Below, one piece after another: positions 1 through 8,119 of a stretch of 64,000 nt of DNA. The number at the start of each line of letters is the position of its first letter. Within the stretch, counting starts at the first letter, position 1. Both the position numbers and the translations under genes were made by a program. Below the pieces are notes generated by a model, which made no database searches, was not told the origin of the DNA, and saw nothing but the letters and a program-made list of their open reading frames with translations. The stretch comes from Symbioplanes lichenis (GTDB lineage Bacteria; Actinomycetota; Actinomycetes; Mycobacteriales; Micromonosporaceae), in NCBI RefSeq assembly GCF_030709675.1, contig NZ_JAUZQD010000018.1, positions 62,001-126,000 of the forward strand, given 5' to 3'.

Positions 1-555
1 GTGCTCGTCGCCGGGGAGCCGGAACTCACGCTGCTGATCCGCGCTGTGGTGCCGCCCACCGCGTACGGCGCTGTGGGCACCCGCCGGCTCCGGCGGACCG
101 GCCGCCGGGGCCCCCGACACCGGCTCGCCGTCCCGCCAGTGGCCGCTGATCGGACCCGCCGTGAAGCCGAACGCCGTACGCCCGTTGGTCGCAGGCGGTG
201 CCGGCCCGAAAGCCGGCTCGGGCCGATACTCCGCGGCCTGCGGGGCTTCCCACATGTCCTGGCCGGCGCTCGAGTCGGATTGACTGTCCATCGTGGCCCA
301 ATCGGCGCCGGGGGCCGGCTCGGCGGCCGCGAAGGCATTCCAGCTGCCCGTGTCGGCCTCTGCCGGCCCGCCCGGACGCCGGCGCGGCAGGTCACCGCCG
401 CCGCCCGGGGCGTCGGTGTCCGGAAAGTCGGAAGCGGCGGGCGGCCGCCGGAACGGTGCTGCTGAGCCGGGACGACGGTAGAGCGAGGCGTCGTCCGAGA
501 TGCCGTCCGCGACCGCAACGGACACATCGGACAGGTCGCCGAGTCGACGTTCCAC
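1..555 (-). CDS. Hypothetical Pro/Ala/Gly-rich protein, C-terminus cut by window edge
   Basis: Read on the minus strand from a GTG at 555, this frame stays open to base 1 (185 codons), so the 3' end lies outside the window. A good ribosome site (GGAGGA, about 7 nt before the GTG) decides the start. The N-terminus reads VERRLGDLSDVSVAVADGIS; the rest is low-complexity and disordered, rich in Pro, Gly, Ala and acidic residues. No catalytic or membrane motif is visible. It follows the LuxR-type regulator on the same strand after about 97 bp and may share its transcript. I do not recognise the family. The other frames here are arginine-rich shadows. Confidence 0.6.
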   Translation of the reverse strand, partial: MERRLGDLSDVSVAVADGISDDASLYRRPGSAAPFRRPPAASDFPDTDAPGGGGDLPRRRPGGPAEADTGSWNAFAAAEPAPGADWATMDSQSDSSAGQDMWEAPQAAEYRPEPAFGPAPPATNGRTAFGFTAGPISGHWRDGEPVSGAPAAGPPEPAGAHSAVRGGRHHSADQQREFRLPGDEH

Positions 556-652
556 GCGAAGTCCTCCAGCTCGCGCCGGCGCCCACGAGGATCGAAGACG
601 CTCCACCGAGAGGTACGGATTCGCGGCCGTTGCGGATGAGTGCAGACGTGAA

Positions 653-1315
653 TTACTCTCCGTTATTTCCGTCCGGCTTGAGCAGGCCCCGCCGCGTGGC
701 CACGGCGACCGCCTCGAGCTGGCTGTGTGCGCCGAGTTTTCCCAGCACAGCCTTCACATAGCCGCGGCAGGTGTGGACGCTGATGCCGAGCCGGCGGGCG
801 ATCGCGCGCGGATCCAGACCCGATCCCATCAGTACGAGCACCTCGTGCTCACGCGCAGTGAGGCCCCCCGCTCGCGGCCCCACGACCGGGGTGGTGCTCC
901 GCAGCAGCCGGGCGAGGATGTCGGTGGAGACGGTCATGCCGCCCCCGTGCGCCGTGCGGATCGCGTTGAGCACGTCGCCGAGCGGCCCGTTCTTGGACAG
1001 GAAGCCCGACGCACCGGCCGCCGTCGCCCGCCCCACCAGCGCGGATTCGTTGTTGGCGGTCAGGACCACGAAGCGCGTGTCGGGCAGCCGGTGACGCAGG
1101 AGCTCGGCCACCGCGATGCCGTCCGCGTCGGGCAGATCCGGATCGAGCAGCACCACGTTGGGACGCAGCTCCTGCACCATGCGGATGGCCTGCTCACCGG
1201 TGCGGGCATGACCGATGTAACGCAGCTCCGGCTGCCCGGTCAGTGCCACCCCGAGCAGCTCGGCGAACGTCTGGTGCCCGTCCACCACGAGCACCGTGAT
1301 CGCCTCGCTCACCAT
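653..1315 (-). CDS. NarL/LuxR-type response regulator
   Basis: This 220-aa DNA-binding response regulator has a receiver domain (about residues 5-120) and a C-terminal LuxR HTH (about 150-215). The receiver has D12, a likely phosphoacceptor D58 in VVLLDPDLPDADG, T86 and K108 (LSKNG). The second acidic residue of the usual DD pair is glycine (VVDGH), which may weaken Mg2+ binding. The HTH carries LTAREHEVL and RLGISVHTCRGYVKAVLGKL. AGGAGG lies 6 nt before the ATG. No partner histidine kinase is adjacent. It is divergent from the SARP gene, with about 240 bp between them in which I recognise no clear promoter. Confidence 0.93.
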   Translation of the reverse strand: MVSEAITVLVVDGHQTFAELLGVALTGQPELRYIGHARTGEQAIRMVQELRPNVVLLDPDLPDADGIAVAELLRHRLPDTRFVVLTANNESALVGRATAAGASGFLSKNGPLGDVLNAIRTAHGGGMTVSTDILARLLRSTTPVVGPRAGGLTAREHEVLVLMGSGLDPRAIARRLGISVHTCRGYVKAVLGKLGAHSQLEAVAVATRRGLLKPDGNNGE

Positions 1316-1556
1316 TCACGCCTCCTGATCCGCCGGCGCTGGAAGTCTATGGGTCCCCCGCGCGAAGCCAAGGCGTACGGACAGTCTGACAGCTGCTCCG
1401 CGCGACGCCGAGCCGTCTGACCGCCTGCCGGGCGGATGGAACCGAGAGGACCGTACACCTCATATCTTCGGTGGACCTCACCCCTCGCTTTCGGGGGCAG
1501 CGTTCACCATCGTGGGGGCTTGTCGCGCGACTGTCCCCCGGCGAGGGTCTTACGTC

Positions 1557-2204
1557 ATGTACGAGATCCAGCTCTTCGGCCGGCTCGAGGTGCGGACCCG
1601 GGGCGTACGCCTCACGGGTGACGACCTCGGCGGCGCGCGCGCCCGGCACATCCTCGCCCTCCTCGCTCTGTACGGGAGCTTGCGCACGTCGGAGCTGTCG
1701 GATCTGCTCTGGCCGGGCAACCCGCCGGTCACGCACGAGGCCATTGTGGAGAGTGAGGTGGCACTGCTGCGTCACCACCTCGACTCGGCCACGAGCGGCG
1801 ACTCCGTGATCGCCGAGAGCAATGACGGGTACGCCCTGGTGGCGGAGCGCGTCCGCGTCGACGTGGCCCGCTTCGACGAACTTCTGGCGGCTGCCGCCGG
1901 GCGTACGGCCACTCGCGCCCTCCCTCCCCTGACCGCCGCCGCCGAACTCGCCGGCCGCCCGCTGCTCGAGGACGTCGCCGCGCCGCGCTGGGCCGTCGAG
2001 GCCCGGGCCCGTTACCGGTCGCGTCTCGTCACGGCGCTGCTCACCGCCGCCGGCGCCGCCCTCACCACCGGCGATGCCCGGAATGCCGTCCAGTGGGCCG
2101 GCCGTGCCCTCGTTCTCGACCCGGGCGCCACGCTCGCGCACACCATTCGAGCCACGGCACAGCAGGCGCTCGTACGCACCCCCGTGGCGCGCCTCACCGC
2201 CTGA
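1557..2204 (+). CDS. SARP-type (BTAD) transcriptional regulator, short form
   Basis: This 215-aa protein has an OmpR-like winged helix at the N-terminus (MYEIQLFGRLEVRTRGV, then ARHILALLALYGSLRTSELSDLLWPG) followed by a bacterial transcriptional activation domain with helical TPR-like repeats. That matches the AfsR/SARP family, whose members usually activate secondary metabolism, but it lacks the NB-ARC and TPR parts of large AfsR proteins. The start at 1557 gives the canonical N-terminus with GAGGG upstream; an in-frame start at 1512 adds 15 unlikely residues. No biosynthetic cluster is adjacent, so its target is unknown. Confidence 0.85.
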   Translation: MYEIQLFGRLEVRTRGVRLTGDDLGGARARHILALLALYGSLRTSELSDLLWPGNPPVTHEAIVESEVALLRHHLDSATSGDSVIAESNDGYALVAERVRVDVARFDELLAAAAGRTATRALPPLTAAAELAGRPLLEDVAAPRWAVEARARYRSRLVTALLTAAGAALTTGDARNAVQWAGRALVLDPGATLAHTIRATAQQALVRTPVARLTA

Positions 2205-2294
2205 GCTGCCATCCACTCGGCACCGCCGCCCGAATTGCCGGAAGTTTTCCACAGGCCTCCGCCGGCGCCCGCGGAAACGGCTCAGAATCGTCGG

Positions 2295-2921
2295 GTGCAA
2301 ACGACACTGCTGCCCGTAGCCCTTGTTCCGGAAATCTCCCTGCACCTGGCCGACGCCCGCACCGGGTTGTTCGACGGCATCCAGGGAGAGTTCCGCAGCG
2401 ACGTCGCGCCGCCGTTCTGGGCCTTCGCGTGGGCCGGCGGCCAGGCGCTCGCCCGCTACGTCCTCGACAATCCGCACGTGGTCGCCGGCCGTCGCGTCAT
2501 CGACGTGGCGACCGGCTCCGGCATCGCGGCGATCGCGGCGGCCCGGGCGGGTGCGGCGGAGGTCGAGGCGTTCGACGTGAGCCCCGAGGCCGTGGAGGCG
2601 GCCCGGCGCAATGCGGCCGCCAACGAGGTGTCGGTTCACGCGCGGGTGGCCGAGGCGACGGACGACGACAATGCGGCCGACGTCGTGCTGGCCGGCGACG
2701 TGTTCTACACGGTCAGCGTGGCCGAGCGCATGACCACGGCACTGCGCCGGGCCGCCCGGACGGCATCCGTGCTGGTCGGCGATCCGGGGCGCGGTTATCT
2801 TCCCGAGCGCTTGTTCATCCGCCGCGCGGAGTACTCGGTGCCCGTACCCCCGGCGCTGGAGGAAACCGAGACGCTCGTCACGGGTGTATGGCAGATGCGT
2901 TCATCAACCAACAAGTTGTAA
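2295..2921 (+). CDS. Class I SAM-dependent methyltransferase
   Basis: The 208-aa product has a Rossmann methyltransferase fold: VIDVATGSGIAAIAAARAGA is the glycine-rich SAM loop, followed by VEAFDVSPEAVEAARRNA (acidic residue for the ribose) and ADVVLAGDVFY. The pattern resembles the PrmA/ETFB-lysine methyltransferase-like group, which suggests a protein or small nitrogen substrate, but the sequence cannot settle this. GTG 2295 is preferred because the 20 residues from an upstream in-frame start are low-complexity. The stop lies inside the probable operator of the following MarR gene. Confidence 0.75.
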   Translation: MQTTLLPVALVPEISLHLADARTGLFDGIQGEFRSDVAPPFWAFAWAGGQALARYVLDNPHVVAGRRVIDVATGSGIAAIAAARAGAAEVEAFDVSPEAVEAARRNAAANEVSVHARVAEATDDDNAADVVLAGDVFYTVSVAERMTTALRRAARTASVLVGDPGRGYLPERLFIRRAEYSVPVPPALEETETLVTGVWQMRSSTNKL

Positions 2922-2928
2922 GCTGCAA
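2916..2928. promoter_or_regulatory. Probable MarR operator before the efflux operon
   Basis: An imperfect inverted repeat TTGTAAGCTGCAA (TTG-N-A ... T-N-CAA) lies between the methyltransferase stop and the MarR start. MarR proteins typically bind such TTGNA/TNCAA half-sites and repress their own operon. The site is seen; its use is inferred. Confidence 0.5.
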
Positions 2929-2950
2929 ACAACCGAGAGAGGGAGGTCGC

Positions 2951-3436
2951 GTGCCGGAGCCGGACAGCAGGGACGCCATCGGGCAGCTCTCCGACGAAGT
3001 TCTGCGGTTCGTCCGCCTGGGCGCCCGGGCCAAAGGCATGCTCAACACTGCGGAGTTCGGTGCCGAGTTCTCCGCGCTGATGCTGCTGTTCCCCTTGTGC
3101 CACCACGGTCCGATGCGGGTCACGGACCTGGCGGAGATCAAGGGGGCCGACCCGTCGACCATCAGCCGGCAGGCCGCCCAGCTGGTCCGGTCCGGTCTCG
3201 TCCGGCGTGAGGCGGACCCCGGCGACGGGCGCGCGTCCCGGCTGGCGGCGACCGAGCTCGGCCGGGCCGCACAGGCCCGGCTGCGCGCCGCCCGGCAGGA
3301 AATGCTGATCCGAGCGCTGGAGGACTGGCCCGCGGAACGCGTCCGCGTCTTCACCGACCTCTTCGAAGAATTCAACAGCTCCGTCGAGGCGCTTCTGCGC
3401 ACCGACGCCGCCACACCAGCACGGGAGACCGCGTGA
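2951..3436 (+). CDS. MarR-family transcriptional regulator
   Basis: This 161-aa winged-helix regulator contains VTDLAEIKGADPSTISRQAA (recognition helix region) and the wing READPGDGRASRLAAT, both typical of MarR. GGGAGG sits 5 nt before GTG 2951. Its stop overlaps the GTG start of the DHA2 efflux pump by 4 bp, the classical repressor-pump operon, and a candidate operator lies just upstream. Expected role: repress the operon until a phenolic or lipophilic toxic ligand binds. Confidence 0.93.
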   Translation: MPEPDSRDAIGQLSDEVLRFVRLGARAKGMLNTAEFGAEFSALMLLFPLCHHGPMRVTDLAEIKGADPSTISRQAAQLVRSGLVRREADPGDGRASRLAATELGRAAQARLRAARQEMLIRALEDWPAERVRVFTDLFEEFNSSVEALLRTDAATPARETA

Positions 3437-5169
3437 GCAACCCCACCGAGACCGCACCGGCGTCAGCCGGGCCGGGCGCCGGGGCCCCCAAGGCCGCGAG
3501 CTCGGCCGAGTTCACCCATCGCCAGATCATCACGATCCTCGTCGGCCTGATGATGGGCATGTTCCTGGCCGCGCTGGACCAGACCATCATGGCCACGGCC
3601 ACGCGCACCATCGCCGACGACCTGAACGGCTTCAACCTGCAGGCCTGGGCCACGACGGCGTTCCTCATCACGTCGACGATCTCCACGCCGCTCTACGGCA
3701 AGCTCTCCGACATCTACGGCCGGCGACCGTTCTTCCTGTTCGCGATCGGCATCTTCATCGTCGGGTCGTTCCTGTGCGGCCTCTCGCAGAACATGTACGA
3801 GCTGGCCGCCTTCCGCGCCATCCAGGGCATCGGCGCCGGCGGTCTCATGTCGCTGGCACTCGCCATCATCGGCGACATCGTGCCGCCCCGCGAGCGCGCG
3901 AAGTACCAGGGTCTCTTCCTGGCGGTCTTCGGCACCGCGAGCGTCATCGGCCCGATCCTGGGCGGCTTCTTCGCGGGCGCCGACAACATCCTCTGGATCG
4001 ACGGCTGGCGCTGGGTCTTCTACATCAACGTGCCGATCGGCATCGCCGCCATGGCCGTCGTCGCCCGGGTCCTGCACCTGCCGCACCAGCGCACCGACCA
4101 CCGCATCGACTGGCCGGGCGCCCTCACCCTCATCATCGGCCTGGTCCCACTGCTCACCGTCGCCGAGCAGGGCCGCGACTGGGGCTGGGGCTCCGGGCGC
4201 GCCATCGCCTGCTACGTCGTCGGGGTGGTGGGCCTGGTCGGCTTCGTGCTCGCCGAGCGCGCCTACAAGGACGAGGCGCTGCTGCCGCTGCGGCTGTTCA
4301 GCAACCGCACCATCGCGGTCGGCGCCACCTCCAGCACGATCCTCGGCATGGCGATGTTCGGCGGCCTCATGACCATCCCGCTGTACCTGCAGATCGTGAA
4401 GGGCAGCTCCCCCACCGTCGCCGGCCTGCAGATGATCCCGATGGTGGCCGGCATCATGGCCGGCTCGATCGCCTCGGGTCAGCTCATCGCCCGCACCGGC
4501 CGCTACCGGATCTTCCCGATCATCGGCAGCACCCTGATGACGATCGCGCTCGGGCTCTTCGCGCTGATCGGGGCGGACACGCCGCTCTGGCAGACCATGC
4601 TGATCATGGTGCTGATGGGCCTCGGCCTGGGCGGCAACATGCAGCCGATGATCACCGCCGTGCAGAACGCGGTCTCGCCCCGGCAGATCGGCGTGGCGAC
4701 CAGCTCGGTGACGTTCTTCCGGTCGATGGGCGGCACGCTGGGCACCGCGGTCTTCCTGTCGGTGCTCTTCAACGTGCTGCCGGGCAAGATCAGCAGCGCG
4801 TTCACGTCGGCTCAGTCGACCCCGGAGTTCCAGCAGGCGCTGGCGGCCGACCCGAGCCAGGCGCAGACGCTGCAGCAGGCGACGGGCGGTTCCGCGCTCG
4901 ACGACACGTCGTTCCTGAGCCGGCTCTCGGACGTCGTCGCCCACCCGTTCAAGGTCGGCTTCTCCGACGGCATCCAGGTCGTCTTCCTCCTGGCGCTCGC
5001 CGTCATGATCGTCGGCCTGATCGTGGTCCTCTTCCTGCCGGAGATCCCACTCTCCCAGCGGTCGGCCCAGCAGCAGCGCGCCGACGACGCGGCCGCCGCG
5101 GGCAACAGCGACGGCGTCCCGGGCGAGGTCGGCGCCGGCCCCGCGGCATCAACCCACGCGGCGCATTGA
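3433..5169 (+). CDS. DHA2-family (14-TM) MFS drug efflux transporter
   Basis: This 578-aa integral membrane protein belongs to the EmrB/QacA drug:H+ antiporter family. It shows the N-terminal LAALDQTIMATATRTIADDL segment, motif A-like GKLSDIYGRRP, motif C-like GTASVIGPILGGFF and about fourteen hydrophobic segments. The large loop near residues 450-490 (Ser/Gln/Ala-rich) before the last helices is typical. The N- and C-terminal tails are disordered. The GTG start overlaps the marR stop, so the two are translationally coupled. Substrates cannot be predicted. Confidence 0.95.
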   Translation: MSNPTETAPASAGPGAGAPKAASSAEFTHRQIITILVGLMMGMFLAALDQTIMATATRTIADDLNGFNLQAWATTAFLITSTISTPLYGKLSDIYGRRPFFLFAIGIFIVGSFLCGLSQNMYELAAFRAIQGIGAGGLMSLALAIIGDIVPPRERAKYQGLFLAVFGTASVIGPILGGFFAGADNILWIDGWRWVFYINVPIGIAAMAVVARVLHLPHQRTDHRIDWPGALTLIIGLVPLLTVAEQGRDWGWGSGRAIACYVVGVVGLVGFVLAERAYKDEALLPLRLFSNRTIAVGATSSTILGMAMFGGLMTIPLYLQIVKGSSPTVAGLQMIPMVAGIMAGSIASGQLIARTGRYRIFPIIGSTLMTIALGLFALIGADTPLWQTMLIMVLMGLGLGGNMQPMITAVQNAVSPRQIGVATSSVTFFRSMGGTLGTAVFLSVLFNVLPGKISSAFTSAQSTPEFQQALAADPSQAQTLQQATGGSALDDTSFLSRLSDVVAHPFKVGFSDGIQVVFLLALAVMIVGLIVVLFLPEIPLSQRSAQQQRADDAAAAGNSDGVPGEVGAGPAASTHAAH

Positions 5170-5273
5170 CCGACGCCCGGCCTGGCCGCCACACAAGCCG
5201 ACCGTCAGGCCGGGCGCCACGCAAGCCGACGGCGACAGGCAGCCCACCGGCCGCCATCGCCGCCGCACGACCT

Positions 5274-5327
5274 CGGGGCCGGTCCCGCTTCGCGACAACG
5301 CGAGCCGGGGCCGGCCCCGCCGGTTTT
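5274..5327 (+). terminator. Intrinsic terminator after the efflux operon
   Basis: A long near-perfect hairpin (arms 5274-5294 and 5299-5319, ACAA loop, with G-U pairs and one mismatch) is followed by a TTTT run. It lies between the MFS stop and mhuD. Confidence 0.7.
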
Positions 5328-5353
5328 CAGCTCGCAACCCTAGGCTGGACACC

Positions 5354-5656
5354 ATGGCAGTTGTGAAGATCAACGCGATCGACGTTCCCGAAGGTGCCGG
5401 CCCCGAGCTGGAGAAGCGCTTCGCCGCCCGGCAAGGCGCCGTGGAGAATGCTCCGGGCTTCCTGGGCTTCGAGTTGCTCCGGCCCGTCGGCGGGGAGAGC
5501 CGCTACTTCGTCTACACCAAGTGGGAGACGGAGGAGGCCTTCCAGGCCTGGTCCGCCGGTCAGGGACGGGCGGCCCACGCCGGCGAGCGGGCGCGGCCCG
5601 TGGCCAATGGCGCCAGCCTGCTGGAGTTCGAGGTCGTTCAGGAAGTTTCGAAGTAG
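5354..5656 (+). CDS. mhuD: MhuD-like heme-degrading monooxygenase
   Basis: This 100-aa ferredoxin-like (ABM-fold) protein matches Mycobacterium tuberculosis MhuD (Rv3592) closely from memory: MAVVKINAI at the start, ENAPGFLGFELLRPV in the middle and GASLLEFEVV near the end. The residues known to matter in MhuD fall at the same positions: N7, W66 and the proximal heme ligand H75. MhuD opens heme to mycobilin and releases iron without CO. The gene stands alone between a terminator and a convergent GAF-ANTAR gene whose stop is 1 bp away. No iron box is obvious. Confidence 0.88.
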   Translation: MAVVKINAIDVPEGAGPELEKRFAARQGAVENAPGFLGFELLRPVGGESRYFVYTKWETEEAFQAWSAGQGRAAHAGERARPVANGASLLEFEVVQEVSK

Positions 5657-5657
5657 G

Positions 5658-6563
5658 TCAGGACTCCGCGTTGCGGGCGGCGGCGGCGATCAGGCGCTCC
5701 GCCACCGCCTCCCGCGGCAGGCCGAGCCGTTGCGAGGTGTCGCGCAGGACGTCGTACGCCTCGTGGACGCCGCAGCCGCGCTGGGCGATGATGACGCCGG
5801 CCGCGCGGTCGACGATCGCCCCCTCGTGCAGGCTCTCGCGGCGCTGGATCTCGCCCAGGAGGACCTCGGCCTGGTTGACCAGGGCCATCGCCGTGAGCAG
5901 GTGCTCGGGGTCCATGCCACCGGGCCGTTCCGTGAAGAAGCTGACCGAGCCGACGGCCGAGCGCTGCACGTCCAGCGGGATCGAGGCGACGCCCCGGACG
6001 CCGTCGGTGGTCGCGCATTCCGCGAGGTGAGGCCAGCGGACGTCGGTGCTCAGGTCGGTGGCGGTCACCACGGCGCGGGTGCGGGCCGCCTCGAGGGCGG
6101 GACCGTTGCCGGACGCGTACTGGGCGTCGTCGACGGCCTGGGCCTGCGGGCCGGAGGTCGCCAGCGAGGGTGGTCCGCCCTCGCCGATCAGCGCGACCGA
6201 GCAGCGCAGCGTGTCCGGCACCGCCCGCGCGCCGAAGTCGGCCAGCCGGTCCAGCGCGTGCGCCATGTCGTCGGCGCCGAGCAGCCGGGACGTCAGCTCG
6301 TGCAGCAGGCCCGCGATCTCCACCGGGTGCGGGTCGGCCGCCTCCGCCGGGTACGGGTCGGCCGCCTCCGGGCCGCCGCCGGTGAAGGTGACGGACGGCG
6401 GCACGGCGAGCGACGAACTCACCCGGCTGGAGACAGTCAGGCGGGTCGGGCTGGGCGGAGTGGCGCCGGTGGCCGCGATCGTGCGTCGCGGCGCCGATCG
6501 CCGCCCGGTGCTCCGCTGCGGGGCAGACATTTGGCCGATATTGCCATGGTCCTCGGTGAACAC
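5658..6563 (-). CDS. GAF and ANTAR domain regulator
   Basis: This 301-aa product has a disordered N-terminus (about 1-75), a GAF domain (about 80-225, including ASGNGPALEAARTRAVV and GVRGVASIPLDV) and a C-terminal ANTAR domain (about 240-295, IVDRAAGVIIAQRGCGVHEA). ANTAR domains bind paired RNA hairpins and act as antiterminators; GAF domains bind small ligands or sense redox. The GTG at 6563 has AGAGG about 11 nt upstream, while an ATG at 6530 is an alternative. No partner kinase is adjacent. Its RNA targets are unknown. Confidence 0.88.
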   Translation of the reverse strand: MFTEDHGNIGQMSAPQRSTGRRSAPRRTIAATGATPPSPTRLTVSSRVSSSLAVPPSVTFTGGGPEAADPYPAEAADPHPVEIAGLLHELTSRLLGADDMAHALDRLADFGARAVPDTLRCSVALIGEGGPPSLATSGPQAQAVDDAQYASGNGPALEAARTRAVVTATDLSTDVRWPHLAECATTDGVRGVASIPLDVQRSAVGSVSFFTERPGGMDPEHLLTAMALVNQAEVLLGEIQRRESLHEGAIVDRAAGVIIAQRGCGVHEAYDVLRDTSQRLGLPREAVAERLIAAAARNAES

Positions 6564-6577
6564 GAAAGTGGTGTCCT

Positions 6578-6781
6578 CTATCGGGTGCCGTCCCCGGGCG
6601 TAACCGTCTGGTCCGACGCGCGATGTTCCAGGAATGTGCCCGGTGCGGCGCCGGGCTCGTTCTCACGTTCGTCCGACTCGGCGAGGATGGCCGCGGCCTG
6701 CGCCGCCGGGTCCACGCTGCCGGTGGCAGCCTCCTCGGGCAGCAGGTCGGCCGCCCGCCGCTCCACGCGATCGTCACTCAT
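6578..6781 (-). CDS. Small acidic hypothetical protein (67 aa)
   Basis: From ATG 6781 the frame gives a 67-aa soluble, Ala/Glu-rich protein beginning MSDDRVERRAADLLPEEA. There is no Shine-Dalgarno; instead a GGGTAC element ends 10 nt before the ATG, which suggests a nearly leaderless message from a sigmaB-type promoter. It lies 14 bp upstream of the GAF-ANTAR gene on the same strand and may be co-transcribed. The upstream in-frame extension is arginine-rich and runs through the promoter, so it was dropped. Function unknown. Confidence 0.65.
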   Translation of the reverse strand: MSDDRVERRAADLLPEEAATGSVDPAAQAAAILAESDERENEPGAAPGTFLEHRASDQTVTPGDGTR

Positions 6782-6791
6782 GCGAACACAT

Positions 6792-6816
6792 GTACCCGCC
6801 CGGGCGGGGGATAAAA
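6792..6816 (-). promoter_or_regulatory. Candidate sigmaB-type promoter for the 67-aa gene
   Basis: On the minus strand CTTTT, a 15-nt spacer and GGGTAC precede the ATG at 6781 by 10 nt. The -10 is a perfect match to the actinobacterial sigmaB-type GGGTAC/T; the -35 is imperfect (expected GTTT). The T-run overlaps the tail of the hairpin at 6820-6849. Confidence 0.45.
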
Positions 6817-6819
6817 GCC

Positions 6820-6849
6820 GCCGCCCCCGGGACAGGACCCGGGGGCGGC
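6820..6849 (-). terminator. Perfect 12-bp hairpin with U-tail on the minus strand
   Basis: GCCGCCCCCGGG and its exact complement flank a 6-nt loop. Read leftward the hairpin is followed by CTTTTAT, so it could terminate minus-strand transcription from the right, for example read-through of the DUF1360 gene antisense to the 7073-7276 gene. It could also simply isolate the divergent promoters. Confidence 0.5.
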
Positions 6850-7037
6850 GTAGGTAGGTGTCGGTGTGCAGGTCGCCTCGCGGCGAGTGGCGCGACACGG
6901 CTCCAGCCGAACGGTATTCCGTGAAGGCTTTATGGTGAGGCCCGGGGACACTGGGCACACCGACACCCGTTCACAACTGTCGGCAGGGCTCCGCCATTCC
7001 GACAGCGATTGTGACCTGGGCCACACCAATGCCGCTC

Positions 7038-7062
7038 GTTTGCGGCCGGTCCGGCGGGGTAC
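7038..7062 (+). promoter_or_regulatory. sigmaB-type promoter GTTT-N15-GGGTAC
   Basis: GTTT at 7038-7041 and GGGTAC at 7057-7062, 15 nt apart, match the GNNT-N14-16-GGGTAC/T consensus of SigB/SigH-type stress sigma factors in Streptomyces. The element ends 10 nt before the GTG at 7073, so the message would be leaderless or nearly so. Confidence 0.65.
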
Positions 7063-7072
7063 CCCGCCCGGC

Positions 7073-7276
7073 GTGGATCAGGACAATGCCAAACTTCTCG
7101 ACGCCTACCTCGACGACGCCTACGCCGCCCAGGAACGGCTGAGCAGCGCCGCTCTGCAACGCGGCGCCATCGCCGCCGACCTGCCGGCCGAGGTGCTCAC
7201 CGTGATCGACTCACTTCCCCAGGGCGAGTACGCCCAGGACGAGGCGGCCGAGGCCCTACGCACTCTCGGCGCGTGA
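7073..7276 (+). CDS. Small acidic hypothetical protein (67 aa), stress-type promoter
   Basis: The frame from GTG 7073 encodes 67 residues starting VDQDNAKLLDAYLDDAYAAQ, predicted mainly helical and acidic (pairs of helices around SSAALQRGAIAADLP). No membrane segment or known motif is visible. A strong sigmaB-type promoter sits immediately upstream and there is no Shine-Dalgarno. The longer frame from 6866 has arginine-rich non-coding character and crosses the promoter, so the short form is preferred. Its 3' end overlaps the convergent DUF1360 gene by 21 bp. Function unknown; general-stress expression is inferred. Confidence 0.6.
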   Translation: MDQDNAKLLDAYLDDAYAAQERLSSAALQRGAIAADLPAEVLTVIDSLPQGEYAQDEAAEALRTLGA

Positions 7277-7861
7277 GGGCACGAACGAGTAGCCGTTGAT
7301 CTCCGGCTCGTCGTCGTCCGAGTCCTCCGGCGAGGACGGCGAGCCCTCGGCGGCCTCCTTGGCCAGGGAGTAGGCCATCTGCAGGAAGTCCGACGCCGCC
7401 ACGGCCGTGAAGGTCATGGCCGCCAGCCGGGTGAACCGGGGCGCGAAGACGAGTCCGCTGGTCAGGCCGGTGGCCACCCACACGGCGAGGCAGAACGGAC
7501 AGCTGACCAGCTCGCCGATGGAGTGGCGGAGCGTGCTGCCCTCGTCGCGTACCTCCTCGTTGAGCTCGCCGCTCCCCGCCGGCTCCGCATAGCGGGTGAA
7601 CGGGGCACGCAGCGGGCTGGTGATGGAGTCCTTGGCGATGAGCCGGCTCAGCTTGTGCGTGGCGATCGAGATCAGCACCACGTCCGCGGTGGCGGGGCGC
7701 TCCGGCAGCTGACGGCCGGTGAGCCGGGCGGTGGCCGCCACGGTCGCCGCGAGCGCCCCGAAGGCACCCATCGTCGCCGCGTAGCCGTCCAGCGGCCGGT
7801 GCTCGTGCGGGGCGTACTGCCGGCGCAACCGGTCGAACCGGCCGCGTACGGTGGAGATCAT
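7256..7861 (-). CDS. DUF1360 membrane protein
   Basis: This 201-aa protein carries the DUF1360 hallmark SCPFCLAVWVA (two Cys near a membrane helix) plus ISIATHKLSRLIAKDSITSPLRAPFTRY. Several hydrophobic stretches suggest two to three membrane helices with an acidic disordered C-terminus (SPEDSDDDEPEINGY). ATG 7861 is chosen over an in-frame GTG at 7873 because AGAGG is about 11 nt upstream. Homologues occur in Bacillus spore-related loci and in many actinobacteria; function unknown. Confidence 0.8.
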   Translation of the reverse strand: MISTVRGRFDRLRRQYAPHEHRPLDGYAATMGAFGALAATVAATARLTGRQLPERPATADVVLISIATHKLSRLIAKDSITSPLRAPFTRYAEPAGSGELNEEVRDEGSTLRHSIGELVSCPFCLAVWVATGLTSGLVFAPRFTRLAAMTFTAVAASDFLQMAYSLAKEAAEGSPSSPEDSDDDEPEINGYSFVPSRAESA

Positions 7862-7876
7862 CGGGGGGAACACCTC

Positions 7877-8119
7877 TCAGACGTGCTGGGTCAGCCGGTG
7901 CGGGTCGACCTCGCGGCCGGGGTGCCGGGCCAGATATTCCGTCTCCAGCTCGGCCGTGCGGCGCAGGTGCGTGGAGAGCGCGGCCTCGGGGGCGTGCCGC
8001 AGGGTGTCCAGCCGGGTCCGATGGAGGCTGCCGAGCTCGCGGATCAGGTCGTCGTCGGCCAGGCCGGCCGGATCGATACCGGTCTCGGTGCCGATCGCAC
8101 TTTCAGCGTCGTCACGCAT
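7877..8119 (-). CDS. Small DUF6158-like protein
   Basis: An 80-aa charged helical protein with GIDPAGLADDDLIRELGSLH, HRTRLDTLRHAPEAALSTHL and a REVDPHRL end. I recall this pattern as DUF6158, a family common in actinobacteria. GGAG about 5 nt before ATG 8119 supports the start. It lies 16 bp upstream of the DUF1360 gene, so the two are probably co-transcribed. Function unknown. Confidence 0.7.
   Translation of the reverse strand: MRDDAESAIGTETGIDPAGLADDDLIRELGSLHRTRLDTLRHAPEAALSTHLRRTAELETEYLARHPGREVDPHRLTQHV

Noticed and set aside
1347..2639. 430-aa minus-strand open frame
   Set aside because: It is Arg/Gly-rich, has no domain and lies opposite the clear SARP and methyltransferase genes; a GC-skew shadow.
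3463..4944. 493-aa minus-strand open frame
   Set aside because: Opposite the DHA2 transporter; Asp/His/Arg-rich shadow without hydrophobic helices.
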